DNA from: Virgibacillus chiguensis
GTDB taxonomy: Bacteria; Bacillota; Bacilli; Bacillales; Amphibacillaceae
DNA length: 64,000 nucleotides
NCBI RefSeq assembly: GCF_900129865.1
Contig: NZ_FQXD01000009.1
Span: 1 to 64,000 of the forward strand
Direction: 5' to 3'
Shown: positions 33,460-42,304 of the stretch, in pieces
How the letters are laid out: each line of letters starts with the position of its first letter
Position numbering within the stretch: the stretch's first letter is position 1
The notes under the pieces: model-generated
What the model saw: only the letters and a program-made list of their open reading frames with translations
Told to the model about the DNA's origin: nothing
Database searches by the model: none
Translations under genes and position numbers: made by a program

Positions 33460-35379
33460 ATGAAATTATCTATGTTTGGAAGTGAATATTCCATACCAAC
33501 AGATATTGTAGCAGCTTGGGTATCTGTCATCGTTATTGGTTTGGTTGCTACATATTTCGTTGTTAAAAAGCGTAAGTTATATGTTATTTGGGATTATATG
33601 AAAACGACCAATCATCGAAAAATAGGGATTCTGTATTTACTTTTTGGGATTTTGTATTTCTTTCGAGCTGGAATTGATGCATTACTTATTCGTACACAAC
33701 TTGCTATTCCTAATAACGATTTTTGGGTATTTCAAGGTGAGAAATATAATGAATTGTTCACAACACACGGGACATTAATGATTTTTTTCGTAGCTATGCC
33801 TCTATTGCTTGGTTTAATGAACATAGCAGTACCTTTACAAATAGGTGCTAGAGACTTAGCTTTTCCATTTTTAAATGCTTTAGGTTTTTGGTTGTTTTTT
33901 GCTGGTTCTGTCTTTTTTAACCTTGCTTTCTTTATTGATATGACACCAGAAGTTGGGTGGACAGGCTATGCGCCATTATCAAGAGCTGCCTTCACTCCTG
34001 GAGCAGGCACAGAGTTTTATGTGTTTGGTTTACAAGTATCTGGTTTAGGAACGATTTTCACAGCGTTAAATTTAATTGTAACAATCGTGCGTCATCGTGC
34101 TCCAGGTATGCTGTATACACGGATGCCATTGTTTGCATGGGCATCACTAATTACATCTTTCCTTATTTTAATCGCATTTACGGTGTTGGCAATAGCTTTA
34201 TACTTACTCATGTTTGATCGGCTGTTTGGTACTGGATTTTTCTCGGGGGATGAAGGTGACCCTGTGTTTTGGCAACATTTATTTTGGATATTTGGACATC
34301 CAGAAGTGTATATATTAGCATTGCCAGCGTTCGGGATTTTTTCTGATATTATTTCTACTTTTTCTAAAAAACGTGTTTTTGGCTATGGAACAATGGTTGC
34401 TTCCATAGGGCTAATTGGGTTTCTAGGCTTTATGGTTTGGGTACATCATATGTTTACCGTAGGGCTTGGCCCAGTAGTGAACACATTTTTTGCTATTACT
34501 ACGATGGCAATTGCGGTTCCAACGGGCATTAAGGTTTTTAATTGGTTATTTACAATGCGCGGAGGGGTTATTCACTTTACAACACCGATGCTATTTGCGT
34601 TAGGATTCATCCCTTCGTTCGTCATTGGAGGTGTTACAGGAGTCATGCTCTCCTTGTCTGCAGCAGATTTTCAGTTTCACGACACACATTTCGTTGTTGC
34701 GCATTTTCATTACGTTATTATTGCTTCTACCATACTTGGTGTGTTTGCTGGTTTGTATTATTGGTATCCTAAAATAACTGGTTATATACTTGATGAAAAA
34801 TTAGGTAAATGGCATTTTTGGACGTTTTTAATCGGTTATCATGTTACATTTTTCCCTATGCATATTACGGGATTAGAAGGCATGCCTCGACGTGTCTACA
34901 CCTATAGTGAAACTGACGGCATTTTCTTGTTGAATGCGTTAAGCACGGTCGGGGCATTTCTAATGGGGATTAGTATGTTGTTTGTGATTTGGAATGTATA
35001 TAAAACACATAAAATGAAAGTAAAAGTTTCCCATGATCCTTGGAATGGGAGAACGCTAGAGTGGACTGTTCCCTCACCAGCTCCTGTGCATACTTTTGAG
35101 CCGATGCCGGTAATTCAAAGTATAGACGCTTACTGGTACGCAAAACTAGCTGGGCATGTGTTACCTACTACGACAGATGTACGTATAAAGCCACTAGAAC
35201 GCGATTCTATCCAACCATTTTGTATAGCAATGAGCTTATTGATTGTTAGTACAGGATTAACGTTTCGTTGGTATTGGTTAGCTATCACCGGTGGCGTTGC
35301 GTTATTTGCAATGCTTGTGTTACGTTCGTTTACCGATGAACGAGAAGATTTCTATGGAAAGGGGGATGAACATGCATAA
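33460..35379 (+). CDS. ctaD: Cytochrome c oxidase subunit I
   Basis: The 639-residue protein starts at ATG 33460, 7 bases behind AAAGGTGAT; upstream in-frame starts lack a site. TTHGTLMIFFVAMP holds a heme His, HPEVYILALPAFGI the CuB His and cross-linked Tyr, WVHHMFTVGLG two CuB His, and VVAHFHYVI the heme a/a3 His pair. An extra N-terminal span (DIVAAWVSVIVIGLVATYFV) and a C-terminal pair of spans resemble QoxB/CyoB architecture, although the partner subunit has CuA. It is the proton-pumping catalytic subunit. Confidence 0.88.
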   Translation: MKLSMFGSEYSIPTDIVAAWVSVIVIGLVATYFVVKKRKLYVIWDYMKTTNHRKIGILYLLFGILYFFRAGIDALLIRTQLAIPNNDFWVFQGEKYNELFTTHGTLMIFFVAMPLLLGLMNIAVPLQIGARDLAFPFLNALGFWLFFAGSVFFNLAFFIDMTPEVGWTGYAPLSRAAFTPGAGTEFYVFGLQVSGLGTIFTALNLIVTIVRHRAPGMLYTRMPLFAWASLITSFLILIAFTVLAIALYLLMFDRLFGTGFFSGDEGDPVFWQHLFWIFGHPEVYILALPAFGIFSDIISTFSKKRVFGYGTMVASIGLIGFLGFMVWVHHMFTVGLGPVVNTFFAITTMAIAVPTGIKVFNWLFTMRGGVIHFTTPMLFALGFIPSFVIGGVTGVMLSLSAADFQFHDTHFVVAHFHYVIIASTILGVFAGLYYWYPKITGYILDEKLGKWHFWTFLIGYHVTFFPMHITGLEGMPRRVYTYSETDGIFLLNALSTVGAFLMGISMLFVIWNVYKTHKMKVKVSHDPWNGRTLEWTVPSPAPVHTFEPMPVIQSIDAYWYAKLAGHVLPTTTDVRIKPLERDSIQPFCIAMSLLIVSTGLTFRWYWLAITGGVALFAMLVLRSFTDEREDFYGKGDEHA

Positions 35380-35947
35380 ACAAGAAGCAGCATTATTTCA
35401 GGATAAAAAAGTGGGATTCTTTATCTATTTAGGCGTGGAAACAATTATGTTTGCAGTATTATTTGCGACATATATGATCTTTACGCCTGCAGCTAATGGG
35501 CCATATCCTTCAGAAGTATTTCAATCAAAAATGGTCATGCTTTCTTCCTTTTTCCTTTTATCAAGCAGTGGCACATTAATGGTTGCAGAAAGAGGTGTGC
35601 GCGAAAGAAAGAAAAATAAAACGTTATTAGGTCTAAGATTAACATTGGTACTTGCTATCGTTTTCTTAGGGGTAGAAGTCTATGAATTTTATAGCTTTGT
35701 TCAAGAAGGTTACGGCTTAAGTACAAGTGTTTTCTTATCATCTTTTTACGTACTTGTAGGCTTACATGCTGCTCACGTCGCTTTTGGTATTGGGTGGATG
35801 ATTGTATTATTCATCCAATTTAGACGTACTAAAGTATCTGCATCATTGTATGAAGAAAAACAAACAATTTTCTCATATTATTGGCATTTTGTAGACGGTA
35901 TATGGGTGTTTATTATCCTTCTTGTCTATTTGCCATATATTACTTAA
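35372..35947 (+). CDS. ctaE: Cytochrome c oxidase subunit III
   Basis: The 191-residue protein has five spans. ATG 35372 lies 6 bases behind AAAGGGGG and overlaps the end of subunit I by 8 bases. GVETIMFAVLFATYMIF, LVGLHAAHVAFGIGWMIVL and YYWHFVDGIWVFIILLVYLP are the conserved blocks. No subunit IV gene follows, so the operon is ctaCDE only. Confidence 0.87.
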   Translation: MHKQEAALFQDKKVGFFIYLGVETIMFAVLFATYMIFTPAANGPYPSEVFQSKMVMLSSFFLLSSSGTLMVAERGVRERKKNKTLLGLRLTLVLAIVFLGVEVYEFYSFVQEGYGLSTSVFLSSFYVLVGLHAAHVAFGIGWMIVLFIQFRRTKVSASLYEEKQTIFSYYWHFVDGIWVFIILLVYLPYIT

Positions 35948-36095
35948 GAATCGTGTCGGTAAAACGAGAATCTAATTTGTCAAATCAGGCATTTATCTGT
36001 AAATTCTGCCTATTAACTAAAAAGTTATTGCGCTTCTATGAAAAGCACGTTACAATGGAAGAAATATCAACTCGATAGGAGGATTCTCGATACGC

Positions 36096-36233
36096 ATGGA
36101 AACCTTTTTGCAATTGTGTAAAACTACGGAGAGCAGATTAGGCAGGAGACTGCTTGAAAATGAATTATTGTTTTTGCAGTGGATGTATAATCGTTATTTG
36201 GAGGAAAAACCAAAAAAGACGTTAAATGCATGA
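36096..36233 (+). CDS. Small conserved-looking protein of unknown function (45 residues)
   Basis: ATG 36096 follows TAGGAGG (36077-36083) at a rather long spacing. The charged, helical product METFLQLCKTTESRLGRRLL / LFLQWMYNRYLEEKPKK ends at TGA 36231. Codon use is like its neighbours. I do not recognise it. It is followed by a clear terminator at 36296, which supports a real transcript. Confidence 0.45.
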   Translation: METFLQLCKTTESRLGRRLLENELLFLQWMYNRYLEEKPKKTLNA

Positions 36234-36295
36234 TGATAGAAGGTGTAGAGATTTCCGAGTTGATAGGGTAAAAATAGATTAGAAAAAGAAGCGAG

Positions 36296-36326
36296 GTCCT
36301 GCCATGATCAGGACTTTTTGTTTTTA
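36296..36326 (+). terminator. Terminator behind the small ORF
   Basis: GTCCTG (36296-36301) pairs with CAGGAC (36309-36314), followed by TTTTTGTTTTT. Confidence 0.75.
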
Positions 36327-36358
36327 TTGGAAGAAAACAAGAGAAAACGTTAGTCTAT

Positions 36359-36426
36359 AGGTTTATGGTATAAGAAAGACTATGACATTCGCCATTAGAT
36401 TTAGCGACAAGCCTAGTTATTCTAAC
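36359..36426 (+). repeat. Family A hairpin repeat, copy A7
   Basis: AGGTTTATGGTATAAGAAAG, then CATTCGCCATTAG, TTAGCGACAAGCC and AGTTATTCTAAC. It lies between the terminator above and ywdI. Confidence 0.75.
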
Positions 36427-36611
36427 ATCAGCAAAACTACGGTTTTTTCTGCCATATTGATTGGGAAAAAGCTTATCCATATGTGCTGAAAGGTAGAGGC
36501 GTTATATAACTATGTCAAGAAGAACTTGATAAATGTGCAGACAGCCTAATTGTTTTTAGTATGAACTCAATTTATAATGAAGGTACAAATTAAAAGTTAG
36601 GAGAACTTGGT

Positions 36612-36920
36612 ATGGCTGTAACCAATACGACTATTATCAATAAAATGTTAGAGGAAATATATGTTGCAAAAAATAACGTGGATAACGAGCATGTTTTACG
36701 ACAACATGTTCGTCATATTCGTTTATTATGCGAATTGCTGCTAGATGAGCAAGAAAAATCGATGACACAAGCACAAGATACAACGCAATTTTCTGCAGCA
36801 GAAATAAAAATGATGCTTGGAGAAAAGGGGGCAGAAAAAATGAACCAACCAAAAGGTGTAAATCCACAAGCAAAGATAGATCACGGAGAAGCAAATGGGG
36901 ATTCATTGTTTGATTTTTAA
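36612..36920 (+). CDS. ywdI: YwdI family protein
   Basis: This 102-residue soluble protein has an N-terminal helical region (INKMLEEIYVAKNN, HVRHIRLLCELLLDEQE) and a polar C-terminus ending GDSLFDF. Function is unknown in the family; assignment rests on sequence resemblance and on the neighbouring ywdK, the same pairing as in B. subtilis. AGGAGAA precedes the ATG. Confidence 0.75.
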   Translation: MAVTNTTIINKMLEEIYVAKNNVDNEHVLRQHVRHIRLLCELLLDEQEKSMTQAQDTTQFSAAEIKMMLGEKGAEKMNQPKGVNPQAKIDHGEANGDSLFDF

Positions 36921-36964
36921 GCCATAGTACATGCTGTCTAACTTCATAAGAAAAGAGGGAGAAC

Positions 36965-37333
36965 ATGAAATTATTTTTAGTTTTAGGCGCTATTAATGGG
37001 TTTTTAGCTGTTGCCTTAGGAGCATTTGGTGCCCATGGGTTAGAAGGGAAAATATCTAAAAATGCGATAGCTACATGGGAAAAAGCGGTAAATTATCAGA
37101 TGTTCCATACGATGGCATTATTTGTAACAGGCATATTCATGATGAAAGTACATAGTGTCGGAGTGACATGGGCTGGTTGGCTGTTTTTTATTGGCATTTT
37201 ATTATTTTCAGGTAGTCTGTATATTTACTCTACAACGGGTATTAAAACTTTTGCGATGATTACTCCTATAGGTGGCGTAGCATTTTTAATTGGTTGGATT
37301 CTACTAGGTACATGTATTGCTAAGTATGTATAA
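36965..37333 (+). CDS. ywdK: DUF423 membrane protein YwdK
   Basis: This 122-residue protein has four spans. The start LFLVLGAINGFLAVALGAFGAHGLEG is the DUF423 signature, and NYQMFHTMALF and PIGGVAFLIGWILLG follow. Function unknown. It forms an operon with ywdI and meets the leftward gene at 37349 end to end. Confidence 0.85.
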   Translation: MKLFLVLGAINGFLAVALGAFGAHGLEGKISKNAIATWEKAVNYQMFHTMALFVTGIFMMKVHSVGVTWAGWLFFIGILLFSGSLYIYSTTGIKTFAMITPIGGVAFLIGWILLGTCIAKYV

Positions 37334-37348
37334 AATGGCCTTCTCTGT

Positions 37349-37606
37349 TTACAGACGTAGTAGGAAAAGCAACGTGAAGATAAACACAAGTAACGCACGT
37401 ACGGCTTGTTTTATTGCGTGGGACGGGATGGAGCGGTATAAATGCCATTGCACGAGGCTGTCAGCAATAAGACTTCCTACAACCAAGAGCAAACCTAATA
37501 TAATCATAATCGTGTAGCCTTTGATTAAAGCAATAAAAGTAAAAAGACTGGCAGCACCTAAAGCTAACAGCTCTACTATCATGAATTTTTCGTAAGGTTG
37601 TTTCAT
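37349..37606 (-). CDS. Small membrane protein of unknown function
   Basis: The 85-residue protein starts at ATG 37606 behind GAGGCGAG. Three hydrophobic segments (VELLALGAASLFTFIALI, YTIMIILGLLLVVGSLIAD, LLVFIFTLLFLLRL) leave only short loops. I do not recognise a family. A partial family A left block (CTATAGAAAGTATAAAA, about 37629-37645) lies just upstream. Confidence 0.65.
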   Translation of the reverse strand: MKQPYEKFMIVELLALGAASLFTFIALIKGYTIMIILGLLLVVGSLIADSLVQWHLYRSIPSHAIKQAVRALLVFIFTLLFLLRL

Positions 37607-37726
37607 GGTGCTCGCCTCTCTTTTTGTGCTATAGAAAGTATAAAATTTCACAGCGTAGTAAACTAGAATAATTACCGCGATTTTGTCGTTATGACTTTTA
37701 TTGCTTATTCTGATGTTGTATATACG

Positions 37727-37769
37727 ATAAGGGATGGCATAGAGGAATTAATTATGTGCCATCCCTTAT
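37727..37769 (-). terminator. Probable terminator of cwlJ-gerQ
   Basis: ATAAGGGATGGCA (37727-37739) pairs with TGCCATCCCTTAT (37757-37769). It lies just past the leftward gerQ stop; the leftward tail is weakly T-rich. Confidence 0.55.
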
Positions 37770-37792
37770 TTAATTTCAATGTTCCAGTAGTG

Positions 37793-38257
37793 CTACCGGG
37801 GTGGATAGGAAACATTGCCCGAAGTTTCGCCAAATGGATAAGCATAATTCAGTTCTTCATCAAATGTAACGTAATCTAAATATACCATTAATAATAAGTA
37901 GCGTTTCCCAGATTGTGGGTCACTTATAACAATATGATCACGACCGGCTGCTTCAATAATGCCACGGAATACTTTGGCATTCCATTGGTCGTTATTCTCA
38001 AATGTCATATATACCGTTGCTTCTTTACCGCGGTTTAATCGCAAAATATTTTCAATATAGGATTGTTGTTCTGGTAGCATGCCTTGGTTTTGGTTAAAAC
38101 CACTTGTTGTTGGATAGGGCTGTTGAGACGGTGCATAGGACTGATGAGAAGGTTGCCGCATTGGATACATTGGATAATAGGCTTGTGACGTTGCTGGGTA
38201 ATAATACGGATAGTACGGATACGTATTCATTTGTGGGTTTGTTTGGTTTTCACTCAT
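37793..38257 (-). CDS. gerQ: Spore coat protein GerQ
   Basis: This 154-residue protein has a Tyr/Pro/Gln-rich disordered N-terminal half (residues ~1-60), then the conserved domain YIENILRLNRGKEATVYMTF, VFRGIIEAAGRDHIVISDP and KRYLLLMVYLDYVTFDEE. GerQ sits in the inner coat, is cross-linked by transglutaminase, and is needed for CwlJ localisation. GGAGG precedes the ATG. It is downstream of cwlJ on the same strand, as in Bacillus. Confidence 0.92.
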   Translation of the reverse strand: MSENQTNPQMNTYPYYPYYYPATSQAYYPMYPMRQPSHQSYAPSQQPYPTTSGFNQNQGMLPEQQSYIENILRLNRGKEATVYMTFENNDQWNAKVFRGIIEAAGRDHIVISDPQSGKRYLLLMVYLDYVTFDEELNYAYPFGETSGNVSYPPR

Positions 38258-38364
38258 GAAAAATCCTCCTTAAAACGGAATAGGGTTGAAGTTTAAAGCA
38301 CGAAGAAATATCTTCTCAAATAATAGCAGTTGCTATTTTTCATTCCTCCTCCTTTACTAGCAGA

Positions 38365-38790
38365 TTAACGATAAACAGTCGGACATTCTGAAGCGGTTGG
38401 GGCGAAAAAACAATGCGATTTGTACCGTCCAACGTTCCACTGTCCAAACCATTGTGCTGGGCAACTCCCTTCTGGTCGAAAAAACCATAGGGAGTTAGAA
38501 GCTGGATGCTGTCGTTCTCCTTGGATAACTCTACGTGCTAGACGTTTTTCTGATTCTCTTGCTCTTTGGTAAAAATATCCTCTTTGTGTAGCTTCAAAAC
38601 CTCCGGGGCTTTGGTATACCATGTTTCGAATGGTACGTATATTTGTAAAGTCCAAGCAATCGGCGATGACTCTGTTGATGCCTGTGTTTCCTACCATTAA
38701 CATTCCTAACTCACCATCACCTTCTGCCTCTGCTCGCATTAATCTTGCTAATAATTCAATATCTTTATCGGTATGAGCTACTAGTGACAT
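38365..38790 (-). CDS. cwlJ: Cell wall hydrolase CwlJ
   Basis: The 141-residue cortex-lytic enzyme starts at ATG 38790. LLARLMRAEAEGDGELGMLM contains the catalytic Glu of the hydrolase_2 (SleB/CwlJ) fold; NTGINRVIADCLDF and SHCFFAPTASECP are family blocks. It has no signal peptide, as expected for CwlJ, which acts on spore peptidoglycan during calcium-dipicolinate germination and depends on GerQ. Confidence 0.92.
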   Translation of the reverse strand: MSLVAHTDKDIELLARLMRAEAEGDGELGMLMVGNTGINRVIADCLDFTNIRTIRNMVYQSPGGFEATQRGYFYQRARESEKRLARRVIQGERQHPASNSLWFFRPEGSCPAQWFGQWNVGRYKSHCFFAPTASECPTVYR

Positions 38791-38862
38791 GAGCAATCCC
38801 CATTTCTGTCCAATCTCGGTGCATTATCATATGTATGCTACAAGGAACATAGTTATGATTTG

Positions 38863-38934
38863 TTTTAGAAAAACTTCCCCTGTCGTCAAACTCTAAAGGC
38901 GAAAACGCGAGTTTTACTTATACGAGATTTTAAA
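38863..38934 (-). repeat. Family A repeat, reverse-oriented copy
   Basis: Read rightward it begins TTAGAAAAACTT, then TGTCGTCAAACTCTAAAGGC, and ends near GAGTTTTACTTATAC; this is the reverse complement of the family. It is the only copy I found in this orientation and lies between hemQ and cwlJ, both leftward. Confidence 0.55.
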
Positions 38935-38936
38935 GT

Positions 38937-38980
38937 AAAAAAAAGCCTTTACACATGGGACGAAGCCAACGTGTAAAGGC
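38937..38980 (-). terminator. Terminator of hemQ
   Basis: GCCTTTACAC (38945-38954) pairs perfectly with GTGTAAAGGC (38971-38980), and the leftward strand continues into a run of eight T residues. Confidence 0.85.
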
Positions 38981-38991
38981 ATCAAGTTGTT

Positions 38992-39738
38992 TTATATTTT
39001 AAAGAAGGCAGAAAGCTGTTCTTTCGCTAAATAGTTACCTACAAAGAATTCTCCAAACTCTCCATATCGCGAGCTAACTTCATCAAATCGCATTTCATAA
39101 ACAATTTTTTTGAATTGTAATGGATCGTGAGCGAATAAGGTTACGCCCCATTCCCAATCATCAAGTCCAATGGAACCAGTGATGATTTGTGATACTTTGC
39201 CGGCATATTTACGACCTGTCATACTGTGTTCATATAATAATTTACCGCGTACATCTTTTTCTAATGTATACCAGTTTTCATCTCCGTGACGGCGGCGATC
39301 CATAGGATAAAAGCAAACATGCTCCCATTTTGGAAGGATTGGTTTTAACCGCTGAGCTATTTCTGGAATTAACTCTGGATGCTCCTCTTTATAAGGGCGG
39401 TATTTAGATAACTCTACGATGGAAAAATAAGAATGAGCAGGGATTAAAAATTCTCCCATCTTTGATTTATTCAATTCATTTTCAATAGCTGCTAACTCGT
39501 TCGTAGTTGGGCGCAGAAACATGAACATCAAATCCGCTTTTTGACCAACAATATTGTAAAGGGCATGGCTCCCGTTTTTAGCTGCTTCTACCTCTTCCCA
39601 TTTAGTAAGCATTTGCTGTAAACTATGAATTGCTTCTTGCCTATCTTCTTCACTTGCAAGCTTCCATGAAGTCCAATCGATAGTGCGAAAATCGTGCAAA
39701 CTATACCATCCATCCATTGTTTCTACTGCTTCTACCAT
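38992..39738 (-). CDS. hemQ: Coproheme decarboxylase HemQ
   Basis: The 248-residue protein starts at ATG 39738 (MVEAVETMDGWYSLHDFRTI) behind GGGGAGA. It belongs to the chlorite-dismutase-like fold of Firmicutes: YFSIVELSKYRP, YPMDRRRHGDENWYTL with the catalytic Tyr region, and GVTLFAHDPLQFKKIVYEM. It removes two propionate carboxyls from coproheme to make heme b in the Gram-positive pathway. The position before pta equals ywfI in B. subtilis. Confidence 0.92.
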   Translation of the reverse strand: MVEAVETMDGWYSLHDFRTIDWTSWKLASEEDRQEAIHSLQQMLTKWEEVEAAKNGSHALYNIVGQKADLMFMFLRPTTNELAAIENELNKSKMGEFLIPAHSYFSIVELSKYRPYKEEHPELIPEIAQRLKPILPKWEHVCFYPMDRRRHGDENWYTLEKDVRGKLLYEHSMTGRKYAGKVSQIITGSIGLDDWEWGVTLFAHDPLQFKKIVYEMRFDEVSSRYGEFGEFFVGNYLAKEQLSAFFKI

Positions 39739-39777
39739 TGTAATCTCCCCTTTATTGATACGATAAGTTAAAGTACA

Positions 39778-39840
39778 AGAAACCGCCATGCATTTAAATT
39801 AGATAACCACCATCTATGATGAGACTTGCAGGCGGTTTTT
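39778..39840. promoter_or_regulatory. Long-loop hairpin between hemQ and pta
   Basis: GAAACCGCC (39779-39786 region) pairs with GGCGGTTTTTTC (39830-39841). Read rightward it ends in six T residues but follows no rightward gene; read leftward it lies in the hemQ leader. It could be the end of a short RNA or a hemQ leader element. Confidence 0.4.
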
Positions 39841-39893
39841 TCATAAGAATATTTTTCGCCAAAGACTTGGCGACAAGCCAAGCTTTTCTAATA
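39841..39893 (+). repeat. Family A hairpin repeat, copy A8 (3' half)
   Basis: ATTTTTCGCCAAAG, ACTTGGCGACAAGCCAAG and CTTTTCTAATA. The left half has been lost or replaced by the preceding hairpin. Confidence 0.7.
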
Positions 39894-40092
39894 TGAAATA
39901 GACATGGCAAATCTGCCTTTACTATAGCATAAATAGGGTATGCTAAGCATGAAATAGACTTCTAATAAGGAGGGATATGTTTAATTGTCATGAGAATGTC
40001 AAAAAACATAAGGGACATAGAAGAGAAATGCTTTCATTTATCGTAAAAATCATCTACTATTTAGGTATAACCATATAGGAGGTTTATCAAAA

Positions 40093-41064
40093 GTGAGTGA
40101 ATTATTTAAACAAATGCAAGAAAAAGTTTCTAGTCAATCTAAATCTATTGTCTTCCCAGAGGGGACGGATGAACGTATATTGACAGCTGCTAGCCAGCTA
40201 GCTGCAACAAAGGTGTTAATGCCGATTTTGCTTGGTGACAAAGTAGAGATCAAGCAACAGGCGCAAAAAGCAGGAGTAGATGTATCACAATGTAAAATAA
40301 TTGATCCAAAAGATTTTGCCGAATTTGATTTAATGGTTGCAACTTTTGTGGAACGTCGTAAAGGAAAAGCAACGAAAGAAGACGCTGAAAAAATACTTTT
40401 AGATGAAAACTATTTTGGCACCATGCTTGTTTATATGAATCAAGCGGATGGTCTTGTTAGTGGCGCTGTTCATTCAACCGCGGATACAGTTAGACCTGCT
40501 CTACAAATTATAAAAACGAAAGAAGGTGTGAAAAAGACATCGGGCGCATTCGTTATGGTTCGTGGTAATGAAAAATATGTGTTTGCCGATTGTGCTATTA
40601 ATATCGCACCTGACAGCCAAGATTTGGCAGAAATTGCAGTGGAGAGTGCAAATACGGCGCAACTATTTGGTATTGACCCACGTGTTGCTATGTTAAGCTT
40701 TTCAACAAAAGGTTCAGCAAAATCAGATGAAACAGAACGTGTAGTGGAAGCATTACAAATTGCCAAAGAAAAGAATCCATCATTAGTAATTGATGGCGAA
40801 TTCCAATTTGATGCTGCATTTGTTCCGAGTGTTGCTGCGAAAAAAGCGCCTGGCGCAGTATTGCAAGGAGATGCAAATGTGTTTGTTTTCCCTAGCTTAG
40901 AAGCAGGTAATATCGGATATAAAATTGCGCAACGTTTAGGCGAATTTGAAGCGGTAGGCCCAGTATTACAAGGCTTGAACAAACCTGTTAACGACCTTTC
41001 TCGTGGGTGTAACGCAGAGGATGTTTATAACTTGGCGGTAATTACAGCAGCTCAAGCATTATAG
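40093..41064 (+). CDS. pta: Phosphate acetyltransferase
   Basis: The 323-residue protein starts at GTG 40093 behind AGGAGG. It interconverts acetyl-CoA and acetyl phosphate in overflow and mixed-acid metabolism. The family pattern is complete: SIVFPEGTDERIL, DGLVSGAVHSTADTVRPALQ, FADCAINIAPDSQDLAEIA, GPVLQGLNKPVNDLSRG. It lies between hemQ and lipL as in B. subtilis. Together with pflB and ldh here it serves fermentation of pyruvate. Confidence 0.95.
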   Translation: MSELFKQMQEKVSSQSKSIVFPEGTDERILTAASQLAATKVLMPILLGDKVEIKQQAQKAGVDVSQCKIIDPKDFAEFDLMVATFVERRKGKATKEDAEKILLDENYFGTMLVYMNQADGLVSGAVHSTADTVRPALQIIKTKEGVKKTSGAFVMVRGNEKYVFADCAINIAPDSQDLAEIAVESANTAQLFGIDPRVAMLSFSTKGSAKSDETERVVEALQIAKEKNPSLVIDGEFQFDAAFVPSVAAKKAPGAVLQGDANVFVFPSLEAGNIGYKIAQRLGEFEAVGPVLQGLNKPVNDLSRGCNAEDVYNLAVITAAQAL

Positions 41065-41096
41065 AAGCTGATATTACGAAATACATGTCATTCATG

Positions 41097-41147
41097 CCCC
41101 ATATAGTGAACTGTTTCACGAGTTTCGCTATATGGGGTAGTTTATTT
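41097..41147 (+). terminator. Terminator of pta
   Basis: CCCCATATAG (41097-41106) pairs perfectly with CTATATGGGG (41128-41137); the inner GTGAA/TTCAC-like bases extend it, and TAGTTTATTT follows. Confidence 0.7.
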
Positions 41148-41458
41148 CTATGGTAAAGAGAATTTTTATCCATGATTGCTTATTATAAGGCGGTGGAGCC
41201 AGACACGGTAATTTCTATATCCACGAGCAAAGTATTATATGTTTTTTAAAAGCAGAATCAGACGCAACCAGCTCCTTTAACTGACACCCTCACAAAAGCA
41301 ATAGGGGGACTAGAGTACTTGTACAACCTTATTTTGCTTAGTTATTACTAAAGAGCGTTTTCTTTTAGTTTAGAATGTGAGTGGTGAGTGGACATCTATT
41401 GCGCCTACAAGCTTGGAAAGACTTTTTGGTTTGCTTATTGTTTTGCCTTAGATGCTAT
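41148..41458. other. Non-coding gap between pta and lipL
   Basis: GTGGAGCCAGACACGG (about 41193-41208) is the reverse complement of something close to the family B opening, so a worn reverse fragment may lie here. I see no gene. Confidence 0.3.
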
Positions 41459-42304
41459 TCATCCTGTAATTACTGTATTACGTTTCTTCATCTGTACTAA
41501 TCTTTTGCGATAATGTGCATACTCTGTTGATGTGAAATCAGTCTCAACAACACGTTCACTAACTTTTAATAATGCATTCATTGCTCGTTGCTTCATGTCA
41601 TTTACAGTTAGTGGCGTTTGTAATAACTCTGATAAAGAGCGCATCACATGGGGGTCTACAGTGGGGTAGCTAAACTTCGTCGATTCTCCGCGTTTACTAA
41701 CTGTATAAAAATCTCTAATGACACTCGCTCTTTTAAAACTATCTCCTTGGACATCTAAATATATTTGCACAGCTGCGCCATCTTTTACCCGACGTTGTGA
41801 AATTCCCGCAAATTTTTTTCCGTTAATACTTAAATCATAATCTCCCGGACAATAAGAATGGATAATTTCGTATGCTTCAATACGGTCTGTCAAATCACTG
41901 AGCATGTATTGAACAAAGCTGACCATCGCTTCATATCCTTCTTGAATAGATATATTTTTAACATCAGGAAAAATGAGCGAAATATTGAGTACACCACTGT
42001 CTAAAGCTACGGCTAGTCCACCTGAATTACGTACGACAACGTGGTAACCAGCTTGTTTTAATTGTTCTACTCCTTCATGGATATAAGGAAGTTTTGCATC
42101 AGGAATTCCAAGTACAATCGTTTGTTCATGCACCCATAGCCTCATAGTCGGTGGAGATAATTTCTCGCTCACGGACAGGGCAAGTGCATCATCGATGGCA
42201 AAGGAGTGAAGGGCAGTGAATCGTTCCTGATCAAACAGGTTCGTTGTTGAATGGTCCATATATCGAAAGATTGTATGTGCCATCATATTTTTCCAGTTTT
42301 TCAT
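41459..42304 (-). CDS. lipL: Octanoyl-[GcvH]:protein N-octanoyltransferase LipL
   Basis: The protein has 281 residues from ATG 42304; a later ATG is possible and the ribosome site (AAAGTGAG) is weak. LRLWVHEQTIVLG-like start of the ligase fold (RLWVHEQTIVLGIPDAKLPY), VVRNSGGLAVALDSGVLNIS and HSYCPGDYDLSINGKKFAGI, with the catalytic Cys in YCPGDYDL, identify the amidotransferase that moves octanoate from GcvH to E2 subunits. The place next to pta matches ywfL. It is divergent from ywfO. Confidence 0.9.
   Translation of the reverse strand: MKNWKNMMAHTIFRYMDHSTTNLFDQERFTALHSFAIDDALALSVSEKLSPPTMRLWVHEQTIVLGIPDAKLPYIHEGVEQLKQAGYHVVVRNSGGLAVALDSGVLNISLIFPDVKNISIQEGYEAMVSFVQYMLSDLTDRIEAYEIIHSYCPGDYDLSINGKKFAGISQRRVKDGAAVQIYLDVQGDSFKRASVIRDFYTVSKRGESTKFSYPTVDPHVMRSLSELLQTPLTVNDMKQRAMNALLKVSERVVETDFTSTEYAHYRKRLVQMKKRNTVITG

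Noticed and set aside
40022-40040. Catabolite-response element before pta
   Set aside because: GAAATGCTTTCAT lacks the central CG of the cre pattern, so support is too weak.
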